A stretch of DNA of 64,000 bases, from assembly GCF_001886815.1 (NCBI RefSeq), contig NZ_CP018099.1:3408501-3472500 (forward strand), given 5' to 3'. This DNA comes from Caldithrix abyssi DSM 13497 (GTDB lineage Bacteria > Calditrichota > Calditrichia > Calditrichales > Calditrichaceae). Positions 52,196 to 62,055 of this stretch are shown in pieces (position 1 is the stretch's first letter; each line of letters opens with the position of its first letter). The position numbers and the translations under genes were made by a program. The notes beneath the pieces were generated by a model that did not search any database, was not told the DNA's origin, and saw only the letters and a program-made list of their open reading frames with translations.

Positions 52196-54178
52196 ATGTT
52201 TTCTCTAAGAATGCTTATTTTAACAATTTTTTCTTTTTTTATTTTACACTCCTGTGGTGGGACAAACAAACTGGGCGTTAAAGATATCATGGAAAAGGCC
52301 AGTCTCACGGAGCTCCCAACTCAGGATGACTTTCCCGATGATGGCGGAGTCATTCTGTATGAAAATTTCTATGACCGGTTGTATCTGAATTCCAATTATG
52401 ATGTAAGAGTGGAAAAGCAAGTTCAACGGGCAATCATCTATTTTAATGATAAGGCGGAAGCGTGGACTCATCATGTAATCTACTTAGACGATCAATCCAT
52501 ATTACTGGATTTTACGGCTTACACGCAGAAACCAAATGGTGAAATCATCTATTTAACAAAAGAAGATTTACATCCAACCCACGTGAATGAAAGTTTGCAA
52601 AAGGTTTCTCACGAAAAATCTTTACGATTTGTTTTTCCTGGCGTTGAGCCAGGAGCCATTTTATACTATGGTTACACCATCAATCGCAAAGGCTTTTTTT
52701 CGGGAGATTATTGGTTTATTGAATCGGGCCTGCCTAAAATTTACAGCAGATTTAATTTTGAAATTCCGAGAATCTTTTTCCGCTACAATTATGACTGGAA
52801 TTACTCTTCTTTCAATTTTGCCATAGAAGAGCCCACGGTTTACAAAAACATTGTTAATCAAAAATCACGTAAAGATGCCAGCATCATAGTTTACTGGGAA
52901 AGGCGGGACATTCCCGCACTGGAAAAAGAGCCATTTTCACCGCCATATTTTGATATAGCCAAATATGTTAGTGTTGACCTAAAATATGATAGCTGGAATG
53001 AACTGGGTAAATTTTATTACCATTTGATTAAAGACTATGTAAACCATTCGGATCATGGGGCGGTTAAAAAACTCTCTGATGAGATTTGCGCAGGCGCTAC
53101 TACTCAGCGTGAAAAAATTGACAGAATATTTCAGTATGCGCAAAGGGAGTTTCGTTACCTGGCTTTTGATTTTGGGGAAAGCGGAATTATTCCTCATACT
53201 TTTTCGGAGATTGTCAGAAACAAATAAGGCGATTGCAAAGATATGTCCATTCTACAGATCAACCTGTTGAAAGCTCAGGGCATAAAAGCATTTCCTGCGC
53301 TGGTGGCGACAAAATCACGAACGCTGGACAAACCATTTTTTATTTCATTAAAGAATTTCGATCACATGATTGTTTATGTACAGGCAGACAGCGGCAAAGT
53401 ATTCTGGTTAGATGCTACTGGCGACATCTGTCCATTAGGTGAAATTTATCCTTCAATCGAAGGTCAGCATGCTCTGGTATTGTTTGATAAGGGCAAGGCA
53501 AAATTTAAACGTATCCCTCCAAGCAAATGTACAGATAATGTTATAAGAAGAATTGTTAACCTGACTCTGGACGGTAATCAAAAAATTTCTGGCAATGCAA
53601 AGATTACTTACCAGGGAAATCCTAATATCAGAATACGTAGCCGCTTGCGAGAAGCCAGCGACGAAGATTTTAACAAGTTTATCAAAAGCTATGTTAACTC
53701 ACATGCCGGCGATATTGCCATTTCTAATCTTCATTATGATGATCCATCTCATTTTGAACACGAAATGCATATCGAATTTGAACTCAGTAAAGATAATTTT
53801 GGCAGCAAATTAAATAAATTGGTTGTTTTTAATCCCGCTATTTTTAAGGTGGAATCAGATTTAAACAAACTGGTTGATGAAGAACGTAAACACGCCATTT
53901 ACCTTGGCACTCCTGTAACCATAGTGGACGAAGTTCATATCCGTTTTGATCCGACTCAATATAATGTGGAGGGCCTGTTTAAAACCATCAGTTGTTTTAA
54001 ACCTTTTGGTTCCTTCTTGTGTAAAGTGAAAAAGGCAGAAGAAGGTCATATTGTTTACCAGCGTACTTACAAATTATCTAAAGGTCTTATTCCGAAACAG
54101 GCCTATTCGGATTTAAAAGAGTTAGAAAAAAGTATCGCATACGCTTCAGAACAAAATTTGGCATTGAAGAAACTTTAG
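52196..54178 (+). pseudogene. DUF3857/transglutaminase-like lipoprotein interrupted by an in-frame TAA
   Basis: 660 codons plus one internal TAA at 53225-53227. Start ATG at 52196 (GGAGG 6 nt upstream) gives a lipoprotein signal with lipobox LHSC. The N-terminal 340 residues are DUF3857-like, ending TFSEIVRNK; the next in-frame codons after TAA are GDCKDMSILQINLL, exactly the transglutaminase-like NKYGDCKD motif with Tyr replaced by stop. No frameshift is needed. The rest (about 310 codons) keeps family-like sequence to the end. So it is either a single-nucleotide pseudogene (TAT or TAC to TAA), a sequencing error, or a readthrough gene. An ATG at 53243 could start a fragment that lacks the catalytic Cys. 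Confidence 0.85.
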
Positions 54179-54219
54179 ATCACACATCAGATAAAGGGGG
54201 GGGATGGTTAATAAATATG

Positions 54220-54251
54220 ATGGCTCGGGGCAGCGCCCCGGGCCATTTTTT
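54220..54251 (+). terminator. Intrinsic terminator after DUF3857 gene
   Basis: Stem ATGGCTCGGGGC / GCCCCGGGCCAT with a 3-nt loop (one mismatch), followed by TTTTTT. Confidence 0.8.
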
Positions 54252-54412
54252 CACCGCAGCATTGAGCGTTCTGAAAGAGCGCTCCGTTTTTCTCTTATTT
54301 CAGAACGGAAATGTAATGTTTCAGATGGAATTGGATTTTTCTATGCAGACGGGGAATGAAGTAAAACCTTGACTATTTTTTCTCAACAAAAAACGAAATC
54401 GTAAGCTTTAGT

Positions 54413-55837
54413 TCATCGTCTGGATGCCTCATCATCTCTATTCGATGCCCTATTTTCAATTTGTTTTCTTTTCAGGCTAATTCCATATTTTTTAAATTTT
54501 TTGTACATGTTCGAGCGGTCGACGCCTAATATTCTGGCTGTTCGTTGAACATTCCAGTTGTTTTGTTCCAGCATGTACGAGAGATATTTATATTCAAAGG
54601 TTTCCAGCGCCTGATGCAAATTCAAATAGGAAAAATGTTCGCTGTCCAGTATTTTATTCCAGAATTCCGGGTTGATATGGTTAATGCGTAAATAGTCATC
54701 CATATTAATTTCTTCATTTTCGGCAAAGACCACTAATCGCTCAATCGTATTTTCCAATTCTCGCACATTTCCTGGCCATGGACGATTTTTTAGAACAGAT
54801 TCTACTAAATGGTGCACACGTAAAACAGGTTTATTAAGTTCTTTACTATATTTCTGCAAAAAGTAGTAGGTTAAAGGTAAAATATCCTCCTTGCGCTCTC
54901 TTAAAGGGGGGATATGGATATGAATGACATTTAAGCGGTAATACAGGTCTTCGCGAAATGCTCCCTTTTTAATCATCTTTTCAATATTCTTATTGGTGGC
55001 GGCAATAACGCGTACATCAATGGTTTGTGGAAAGGGCTCGCCAATAACCTGAATTTTCTTTTCTTGCAAAACATTGAGCAGCTTAGCCTGCATGTTAACA
55101 TCCATATCGCCAATTTCATCTAAAAAGATCGTGCCTCCATCGGCAGCCAGAAACTTCCCTTTTTGATCTTTAATAGCGCCAGTAAAGGTGCCTTTTTTGT
55201 GACCGAACAATTCGCTTTCCAATAATTCTGAAGGAATGGCGGCGCAATTGGTGATGATAAACGGTTTGGACTTTCGCGCGCTCTGGTAATGAATGGCCCT
55301 GGCCACCAGCCCCTTACCCGTACCGCTTTCACCGGTAATCAACACCTTGCTTTCAACCTCGGCTGCTCTCCGGATCATTTTTAGAACCCAGCGAATGGCG
55401 GAACTCACGCCAATAATCTGAAAATTCTTTTGCAGCTCGCGATAAAAAAATTGATTTTCTTCTAACAACCGAAACTTATCTATGGCATTTTGGATGGTAT
55501 TTAATAGACGGCTGCTCTCGACTGGCTTTTCAATAAAATCATAAGCCCCAATTTTAAGCGCCTCCACGGCAATATTGATCGTGCTCTCTCCTGAAATCAT
55601 AATAACAGGAATCGAGCTATTTTCTTTGCGGATGGCTTTTAACACATCAATACCACTCATGGCCGGCATTTTAACATCTAATAGCACACAGTGAAAAACC
55701 TGATCGGAAATAAGTTGAAATACCTGAGTGGGATTGCCGATGGTTTGCACGTTATATCCATGAGTTTCTAAAAATCGTTTGGTAGTGCGCAAAAAAATCG
55801 GATCATTGTCCACAATCAATACTTTGCTGGATTGCAT
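54413..55837 (-). CDS. NtrC-type sigma-54 response regulator
   Basis: 474 aa. N-terminal receiver with acceptor Asp54 in VLLDVKMP, KP-x in EKPVESS, then AAA+ with Walker A GESGTGKG, sigma-54 loop GTFTGA (consensus GAFTGA), Walker B GGTIFLDEIGDM and a C-terminal Fis-type HTH (NWNVQRTARILGVDRSNMYKKFKKYG). Pairs with the kinase encoded 16 bp upstream. Its target is probably the divergent surface operon, which has a sigma-54-like promoter at 58518 and palindromes at 58434-58479. Confidence 0.93.
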   Translation of the reverse strand: MQSSKVLIVDNDPIFLRTTKRFLETHGYNVQTIGNPTQVFQLISDQVFHCVLLDVKMPAMSGIDVLKAIRKENSSIPVIMISGESTINIAVEALKIGAYDFIEKPVESSRLLNTIQNAIDKFRLLEENQFFYRELQKNFQIIGVSSAIRWVLKMIRRAAEVESKVLITGESGTGKGLVARAIHYQSARKSKPFIITNCAAIPSELLESELFGHKKGTFTGAIKDQKGKFLAADGGTIFLDEIGDMDVNMQAKLLNVLQEKKIQVIGEPFPQTIDVRVIAATNKNIEKMIKKGAFREDLYYRLNVIHIHIPPLRERKEDILPLTYYFLQKYSKELNKPVLRVHHLVESVLKNRPWPGNVRELENTIERLVVFAENEEINMDDYLRINHINPEFWNKILDSEHFSYLNLHQALETFEYKYLSYMLEQNNWNVQRTARILGVDRSNMYKKFKKYGISLKRKQIENRASNRDDEASRR

Positions 55838-55853
55838 TATTCCCTTTCCAGGC

Positions 55854-58382
55854 TTAATTTAAATCTTTTTCGCTCACTTCTCTTTTTAATGGCAACAAAA
55901 TACGAAACGTTGTACCTAAATTCTGTGCACTAAAGACCTTTATTTCACCTCCATGATCCTCTATTATCTTTTTTACGATGGTCAGCCCCATACCACTTCC
56001 TTCTTTTTTATCCGTAAAATCGGGATCAAAAATATACATTAGTTTTTCCTTCGTGATTCCCATACCGTTATCTATTACTTCAATCTCGCAATAACGCTGG
56101 GGCTTTTGAGAGACTTCATCTTCAATTAATGAGCTGCGAATTATAATTTTTCCATTTTCGCCAAGAGCATCTAAAGCATTTTTAATCAAATTGTTGAATA
56201 CCAATTCCAGCTGTTGGGGATCAAAATAAAAAGGGGGCATTTCCTCTTCAAACTCTACTTCGATCGTAAAGTTATTTTTCCAATAAGCTTCAAAATGGGC
56301 AATACTTTTATTAATACATTGATGAATATCGGATAACTGAAATCTGGGTTTTTCCAGATTAACAAATTTCAAGAAATTACGCACAATGTTGGTAATACGT
56401 TTGACTTCATGACTCAGGATATCAAGGTCTTCAATTAAAATATTCTTAGGAGGCATGGTATGCTTCTCGAGAGAATCTTTAACCGTTCGAACGCCAACTT
56501 CAATATTTGATAAGGGGGTTTTAATATCATGGGCTAATTTTTTGATGGTATTGGTCCAGATTTTGGTGCGTTCATCTACACCATCCGTTTCTTTTTCCAA
56601 CACTTCCATATAATAGCCAACGACACACCCAGGCCATCCGCGGATTGGCGATATCGCAATGGCGCTCGCATTGCCATTTATGGATATTGATCGTTTAACT
56701 TCATTTTTCTCTTTCATAGCTTCCTCTAATAAAGCAAGGAGCTGCGCGTGATTTTCCAGTTGTGATTTAATGGGTTTTCCTTTTTCAAATACTTCTTTTA
56801 AATTGAGTTTCTTAAAAAACGCCATATTGTGTAACAACACTCTTCCCCTGTCGTCCGTTATTAATATTCCCAATTGGTTGATTTTTTGAATGATCGAATG
56901 CGCATTCCATCGTACAACGAATTGAATCCCGTTAGAATTTAGAAAATGCAAAAATAATACCAAGCCTATCCATAAGCCCAGGGCCAACAAAAACTTTCTA
57001 TTTTTGTACAGGGGATAAGCCATGAAAGTATAAAATGCCCGGCTCCCATCCGTCGATAGATGTATTTTTTTGTTGTTTTCCTTTCCATCTGCTTCGATGG
57101 AAACCAGGGGCAAAGTTTTACCTACGTTGGTCACACTTTGAGCCAATAAGTTTAAATTTTTATCGAATACTAACAGCCGAAACGGTATGGTAGCCAGCAG
57201 CTCTTTTTGTCCGTCGTGATCCAGATCGACCACCGTGTAAAAAGAAATACGATCCTTAAATTGTTTCTCACAAAGTAATTTAAAATGTTTATTGAAACAG
57301 AGCACTTTATTATGTTGATCTACAATAATAAATAGGACGGAATCATCCTGAAAACGAAAAAGATACGGAGTCCATTTATTGGCTATGGGAATCTCAAGCG
57401 ATTTTAAAATTTTACCCTTTATATTTATTTTTAACAATCTGGCGGGTTCGTTGCTTTTACCGGTATCGCTGGCAAAGCCTAAAATGTATCGTTCATCGCC
57501 GTCTCTAACCCCCATACCCCTGAACGATGAGGTAAATCCGTATAACTTAATAGGTTGAAACAATGGTTGTAGTCTATCATCAAAAGCAAAAATCCAACTA
57601 TAAAAGTCCGACTGGGGCGCTTCAGACGGGAAATTAGCGCCGGCATAGGTAGAGGCAATGATCTCTTTTTTCCCATCGCCATCCAAATCAAAAAAATCCA
57701 TCCCCATTAATGCGGCATTAGTTTCATATTGATGAACGATCCTCTTTTGCTTAAAATCATAGACATAGATGCCTCTGGGGGAAAGACTATATCCGGACAC
57801 CAGGGTAAAAACCAATTCTACCTGACCGTCATTATTTAGATCGACCACGGCGTGATGATTATAATAAATGTCCCAGGGTAATCCAATACTTTGAAGACTA
57901 CGCTTTAAAAGGAATGATCGCTGAATAATAAATTTACCATGATTGTTTTCAGAATTTTTTACGTCGATGACCGTTAAAAACAACGAATCATTCTGTTGAA
58001 TAAACAGAATGAGTTCATCAAAGTTATCACGATTCACATCGCCAAAATCAATCCACTGTTTTCTTAAATCTCTTTCAAAAGAACAAAAACCCGTAATAAC
58101 CCATTCATTGATAATGGCGCCCGTATGTTTAATGACAATGATATGGCTGTGATTAATTTGTGGATTATACAAGGCCTGAATAACTTCGCTGTAGCCATCT
58201 TTATCAAAGTCGTGGTACAATTCAAGCATTCGATTTGCCGGATAATAGGTTGCTTCCAATTTATAATGCAAGGTTTTGCTGGCTATAAAATATACGATGA
58301 AGCCAGTGATAAGCACGGTGGGAATGGCAATCATCCTGAAAATAAAGTGCACAGAATGATTACGCAAAAAACTAACCATCAT
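55854..58382 (-). CDS. Membrane sensor histidine kinase with extracytoplasmic FG-GAP-like propeller
   Basis: 842 aa. N-terminal membrane helix (about 13-35), then a large extracytoplasmic region (about 40-450) with repeated calcium-loop-like motifs DFDKDGYSEV, DVNRDNFDEL, DLNNDGQVEL, DLDGDGKKEI and DLDHDGQKEL, spaced as in integrin-alpha or VCBS/FG-GAP propellers. Second membrane helix about 455-475, then PAS-like domain, HisKA with KLAHDIKTPLSN, and HATPase_c with NNLIKNALDAL, DNGMGI and GSGMGLTIV. It should sense an outside ligand, perhaps a surface or matrix component, and phosphorylate the adjacent NtrC-type regulator. Starts 231 bp from the divergent surface operon. Confidence 0.9.
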   Translation of the reverse strand: MMVSFLRNHSVHFIFRMIAIPTVLITGFIVYFIASKTLHYKLEATYYPANRMLELYHDFDKDGYSEVIQALYNPQINHSHIIVIKHTGAIINEWVITGFCSFERDLRKQWIDFGDVNRDNFDELILFIQQNDSLFLTVIDVKNSENNHGKFIIQRSFLLKRSLQSIGLPWDIYYNHHAVVDLNNDGQVELVFTLVSGYSLSPRGIYVYDFKQKRIVHQYETNAALMGMDFFDLDGDGKKEIIASTYAGANFPSEAPQSDFYSWIFAFDDRLQPLFQPIKLYGFTSSFRGMGVRDGDERYILGFASDTGKSNEPARLLKINIKGKILKSLEIPIANKWTPYLFRFQDDSVLFIIVDQHNKVLCFNKHFKLLCEKQFKDRISFYTVVDLDHDGQKELLATIPFRLLVFDKNLNLLAQSVTNVGKTLPLVSIEADGKENNKKIHLSTDGSRAFYTFMAYPLYKNRKFLLALGLWIGLVLFLHFLNSNGIQFVVRWNAHSIIQKINQLGILITDDRGRVLLHNMAFFKKLNLKEVFEKGKPIKSQLENHAQLLALLEEAMKEKNEVKRSISINGNASAIAISPIRGWPGCVVGYYMEVLEKETDGVDERTKIWTNTIKKLAHDIKTPLSNIEVGVRTVKDSLEKHTMPPKNILIEDLDILSHEVKRITNIVRNFLKFVNLEKPRFQLSDIHQCINKSIAHFEAYWKNNFTIEVEFEEEMPPFYFDPQQLELVFNNLIKNALDALGENGKIIIRSSLIEDEVSQKPQRYCEIEVIDNGMGITKEKLMYIFDPDFTDKKEGSGMGLTIVKKIIEDHGGEIKVFSAQNLGTTFRILLPLKREVSEKDLN

Positions 58383-58433
58383 ACGCGCCCCAATTTTATT
58401 TTCAATGACTCAAGGGAGTTTAACAATGTTGTT

Positions 58434-58479
58434 TTTCTACCACAGTAGAAATTTAAAAAAAATGGCAAAAATTGCCATT
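58434..58479. promoter_or_regulatory. Two palindromes upstream of the sigma-54-like promoter (candidate activator sites)
   Basis: TTTCTAC-CACA-GTAGAAA (58434-58451) and AATGGCAA-AAA-TTGCCATT (58461-58479), 38-85 bp upstream of the -24 element. Their location in the kinase/target divergent region suits an NtrC-type enhancer; the second also looks like a hairpin with a T run, but there is no upstream gene on this strand to terminate. Confidence 0.5.
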
Positions 58480-58517
58480 TTTTTTCAAAACGCCTTGAAT
58501 TTGCGTCCCTTTTAATG

Positions 58518-58532
58518 TGGCATGCTTTTTGA
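58518..58532 (+). promoter_or_regulatory. Candidate sigma-54 promoter of the surface-protein operon
   Basis: TGGCATGCTTTTTGA: -24 TGGCAT, 5-bp spacer, -12 TTGA. Same form as the promoter at 44022 on the other strand; the start codon of the first gene lies about 80 bp downstream. Confidence 0.55.
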
Positions 58533-58613
58533 AAATATTATATAAAACAGGGATGTTGGTTGAGATAAATCACAGATTTTAAATTTATAAAACTAATAAA
58601 AGGTGTAAAAAAT

Positions 58614-60407
58614 ATGCGGCGGATTGCCCTAATTTTGTCTGCCTATTTACTACTTGCATCTTGTTCTAAAAATCCAGGCGAGCCTGCAGATTCTGATGTG
58701 ATCGTGCTAAATAACGATGTTACCATTCTCGAGGAGAGTGAACAAAACCTCATTGAATATGTTTCGTCTGAGAGAGATACAATAAAATTTAATTATTCCT
58801 CCTCATTATTAAAACGTTTTAAAAAGGAACATTTTATCATCGGTCAATGGCAGGCTGGTTTTGCTGTGAAAATAACAGAAATCAATTTAGAAAACGGGCA
58901 GATTGTTTTAATCACCCGTCCGGCTTCCTTAACAGAAATATTTGAAAAATGTAAAGTAGACACAACCCTCCACCTCAGTCCGCAACAAGTGCAAAAAATT
59001 GAAACGCTTCGTAAGGGACTTCAGGTAGAACAGCCTTATGATGATCTATTTCAGGTAGAGATTAATGATGTTACTCTTTATGATTTAGATGGAGATGAAT
59101 ATACTACTCATGATCAATTAAAAGCGTCCGGCCACTATTCCTTTGGTATCGACTTAGATTTTAAGCTTAACATTGATAATTTCCAGCTTACTTACTTATT
59201 ATTTAAATCGACCATAACACAAACCGGACAGTTGGACCTTTATCAAAATGTTAGCCTTCTGGATTATGAAAATAGAGTGGATCTGGTAAAGTATTACTTA
59301 TCGCCGATTACAGTCACCGTTGGGCCGGTTCCTGTGGTCATTCAACCTGTTGTCCGTTTTGTGGTTGGTGCAGAAGCTAAATTTGATGTGCAGGTAACTT
59401 CAACTTTAATAAGACAGGAGAGTTTTACTTCCGGATTAGAATTTAAAAATGGTGTCTGGCAACAAATATCTAAAGCAGATAATCGTTTTGATTTTGAGCC
59501 ACCGTCCTTATCGGCCAGCGGCCTTTTAAAAGGATATGCAGGGCCGCAGGTAGATTTAATGCTTTATGGCCTATTAGGCCCCTACATGTTGGTTGATCCT
59601 TATCTGGAATTAGAAGCAGATATCCGGCAAACGCCATGGTGGGCATTGAACGCAGGATTGGAAGTTGGCGTGGGAGTACATCTGGAACTATTTGACCAAA
59701 CCCTGGCAGATGTTTTTTATCCTAAGGTAATTGATTTAAAAGAAACCGTTGCTTCCGCAACCACAGGGCCGCCGGAAGACAATACGCAACCCAGATTAAT
59801 TGCCTATTATCCATTTAACGGCAATGCCAAGGATGAAAGCGGTTTCGGCAATGACGGAACCGTGTATGGCGCATCATTAACGAGTGATCGGTTTGGTAAT
59901 GTCAATAGCGCCTATCGTTTTGATGGTTATAATGATTATATTGAAATCCCCAATTACGTGATGAACAACCTGTCAAAAGGTACGTTTTCGGCATGGATTA
60001 AAATGACTGAAATAAACCGACAAAATGGAATTATTGATAAAACAGAAACGTACAATACAAATTATTTCCAACTAATTGTCCATGATAATAATCAACTCCG
60101 CTTAAATATAGATGTACACTATGGCGAAACGTTACGACTTTATTCAAATAGTATGTTAGATAAGAATACCTGGTATCATGTTGTGGTAACCTGGGATGGA
60201 AATTACTGGCGGATTTATCTTAACGGTAAGTTGGATGCTCAAGCTACACGTGATCGTACCGTACCTGATGCTACACGTCCCATACTCATCGGGAAAGTGG
60301 ATGGTAATAGAAGCCCAATGAAAGGCGCAATTGATGACATTCGAATTTATAATTATGTGTTATCGGATAATGAAATAAACAATTTGTATCATGAGAACGG
60401 CTGGTAA
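58614..60407 (+). CDS. LamG/concanavalin-like lipoprotein, first gene of the surface operon
   Basis: 597 aa. Lipoprotein signal with lipobox ASC (SAYLLLASCSK). The first about 400 residues are beta-rich and unassigned. The C-terminal about 200 residues form a LamG/concanavalin-type domain: LIAYYPFNGNAKDESGFGNDGTVYGA, FDGYNDYIEIPN, FSAWIKM, WYHVVVTWDGNYWRIYLNGKL, IDDIRIYN. Such domains bind carbohydrate or surfaces. Being a lipoprotein it is probably on the outer membrane. No CDS precedes it on this strand; the sigma-54-like promoter is 80 bp upstream. Confidence 0.85.
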   Translation: MRRIALILSAYLLLASCSKNPGEPADSDVIVLNNDVTILEESEQNLIEYVSSERDTIKFNYSSSLLKRFKKEHFIIGQWQAGFAVKITEINLENGQIVLITRPASLTEIFEKCKVDTTLHLSPQQVQKIETLRKGLQVEQPYDDLFQVEINDVTLYDLDGDEYTTHDQLKASGHYSFGIDLDFKLNIDNFQLTYLLFKSTITQTGQLDLYQNVSLLDYENRVDLVKYYLSPITVTVGPVPVVIQPVVRFVVGAEAKFDVQVTSTLIRQESFTSGLEFKNGVWQQISKADNRFDFEPPSLSASGLLKGYAGPQVDLMLYGLLGPYMLVDPYLELEADIRQTPWWALNAGLEVGVGVHLELFDQTLADVFYPKVIDLKETVASATTGPPEDNTQPRLIAYYPFNGNAKDESGFGNDGTVYGASLTSDRFGNVNSAYRFDGYNDYIEIPNYVMNNLSKGTFSAWIKMTEINRQNGIIDKTETYNTNYFQLIVHDNNQLRLNIDVHYGETLRLYSNSMLDKNTWYHVVVTWDGNYWRIYLNGKLDAQATRDRTVPDATRPILIGKVDGNRSPMKGAIDDIRIYNYVLSDNEINNLYHENGW

Positions 60408-60460
60408 GCTTTAATACTTTAAAAACAACTTACTATTCAATTAAATAGGAGGAAGTATTA

Positions 60461-61573
60461 ATGCGTTTCAAGAATTTATTGATGGTAGTAATCATAGGAC
60501 TTGGTTTAACTCATGCTCTGGCAACAGAAACACGTGTTGGATCACTGGGAGGCACGGGATTTTTTATCAGGGATGAAACCAATATTTTCTATTTCCCGGC
60601 AACGATTAATCAATATCCTGGACTGGTCATTGGCGAACTACGAGCTAAAGGCGTTGACGATAGCTATTCTTTTGGCATTCATCTACCACTTACTAACGGT
60701 ACTTTTGGAATCTACTTGAATGTACCCACTTACATCAATCCACCTGATTTTGCCAGCTGGGAACATGTACAAATGGCAAGAAAAATGATGCTTTTTTATG
60801 GTAGAAGGTTAAATACGCTCAATGTTGGATTTCACTTATCTTATTTATACGATAAATTTGATGGCGGCGATGATGGTGGTAAAGAATACAGCCTTTATCT
60901 CAGCTTTGGCGCAGGTATTTCCAGTGAACGGTTTGATATCGGTTTACGAGCAGAGTTCCCTCGAATGCGCCAAGAATATGATCGTGATAATACCACCTGG
61001 AGTGGATTCGGAATCGGACTGTTTGGAAGATATTTTCAAGAAATAAATCAAAAACTGACGTTTATACCCGCTCTCCACATCTTTTTAGAGCCGACCTCCA
61101 TCATATCTAATGAAAAAGACCAGAGTTTAGACATGAACACGTTTAGATTAGGCTTTGGGCTGGGGGCCAAATACCAGGTCAACGAAAACAATTTTGTCAT
61201 AATAGGAACCGAAATATTGGGTTATGATCGTCTCTTTTTTTCTTCTGAGTCAATCGATTCGACTAAAACTTCCATTGTTTTCCCGGGTATTTATGCTGGC
61301 ATTGAATCCAGCCTAAAACGTTGGCTAAAAGTACGAGTCGGCGCAATACAAGTCTTTAAACGAGAAAGCCAATCGGAGGAACTTAATTCGCAAAGTTTTG
61401 AGAAAACAGCATATTATAGCGGGTTTAAAATGACGTTTGGCCTTGGCATTCTACTGGGAAATTTTCGTTTGGATGCTACTTTCAATGAAAGCTTATTATT
61501 TGAAGGGCCCAATATCCTGAACGGTTCCAATGTTCCACTGGCAAATAAAATTTCATTAACCTATTTATTTTAG
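60461..61573 (+). CDS. Outer-membrane beta-barrel protein, unknown function
   Basis: 370 aa. Signal peptide (MRFKNLLMVVIIGLGLTHALA), then alternating beta strands with many aromatic ends (GSLGGTGFFIRDETNIFYFP, YSFGIHLPLTNGTFGIYLN, FGLGILLGNFRLDATFNESLLFEGP) and a C-terminal strand ending ISLTYLF. It resembles porin-like FCB barrels such as PorV-type, but is not assigned. Good ribosome site AGGAGG. 53 bp after the LamG gene, so in the same operon. Confidence 0.7.
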   Translation: MRFKNLLMVVIIGLGLTHALATETRVGSLGGTGFFIRDETNIFYFPATINQYPGLVIGELRAKGVDDSYSFGIHLPLTNGTFGIYLNVPTYINPPDFASWEHVQMARKMMLFYGRRLNTLNVGFHLSYLYDKFDGGDDGGKEYSLYLSFGAGISSERFDIGLRAEFPRMRQEYDRDNTTWSGFGIGLFGRYFQEINQKLTFIPALHIFLEPTSIISNEKDQSLDMNTFRLGFGLGAKYQVNENNFVIIGTEILGYDRLFFSSESIDSTKTSIVFPGIYAGIESSLKRWLKVRVGAIQVFKRESQSEELNSQSFEKTAYYSGFKMTFGLGILLGNFRLDATFNESLLFEGPNILNGSNVPLANKISLTYLF

Positions 61574-61595
61574 AATAAAATGCGGGAGGTGAATC

Positions 61596-62024
61596 ATGCT
61601 TAATAGAAACTATTTGATCATATTGGCAGCGGTTTCATTGTTGATTTTTGCCTGTGGGCAGAGCGGTTTGAATAATCCTGTTGGCGTGTTAGGGGGCAGC
61701 AATGAAGGTTACGGGAATAAAATCGATTTTTCTGGCAACGATGGTGAGTTTGATTTGCCCGCTGATGGAAATGAATTAATTGGTACATGGAGATCCTATC
61801 AAGCCGATATGGGAGGATATATTTATCTGACTTTTTATTCTGACGGTAAATATGAATTTGAAGTGGAAGTCTATGAAAGTCGCCAGATATTTGACCGGGG
61901 TAGTTATGAAGTGAATGGAAACACCATCACCTTTTATTCGGACTCCGGGCCTGTTAACCATTCAGAATATTACATTGAAGGAAATAATCTATATTTAGAC
62001 GGCGAGAAATTTACGCGGGTTTAA
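61596..62024 (+). CDS. Small lipoprotein, lipocalin-like
   Basis: 142 aa. Lipoprotein signal with lipobox LIFAC (Cys20). The mature part is one small beta-sandwich: LIGTWRSYQAD, YIYLTFYSDGKYEFEVEVYES, RGSYEVNGNTITFYSD, NLYLDGEKFTRV, the order seen in lipocalin-like or DUF4923/5640-type small domains. AGGAGGTG-like site precedes the ATG. Third gene of the operon. Confidence 0.7.
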   Translation: MLNRNYLIILAAVSLLIFACGQSGLNNPVGVLGGSNEGYGNKIDFSGNDGEFDLPADGNELIGTWRSYQADMGGYIYLTFYSDGKYEFEVEVYESRQIFDRGSYEVNGNTITFYSDSGPVNHSEYYIEGNNLYLDGEKFTRV

Positions 62025-62055
62025 GTTCAATTATCAAATTTAGGAGGATTCCATC

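Noticed and set aside
53228-54178. Two separate genes (DUF3857 and a downstream protein) instead of an interrupted one
   Set aside because: Both frames are identical, and the codons right after the TAA complete the transglutaminase motif GDCKD; a start at 53243 would exclude its catalytic Cys.
58461-58487. Intrinsic terminator at AATGGCAA..TTGCCATT plus T-run
   Set aside because: There is no upstream gene on the plus strand; the divergent arrangement makes an operator more likely.
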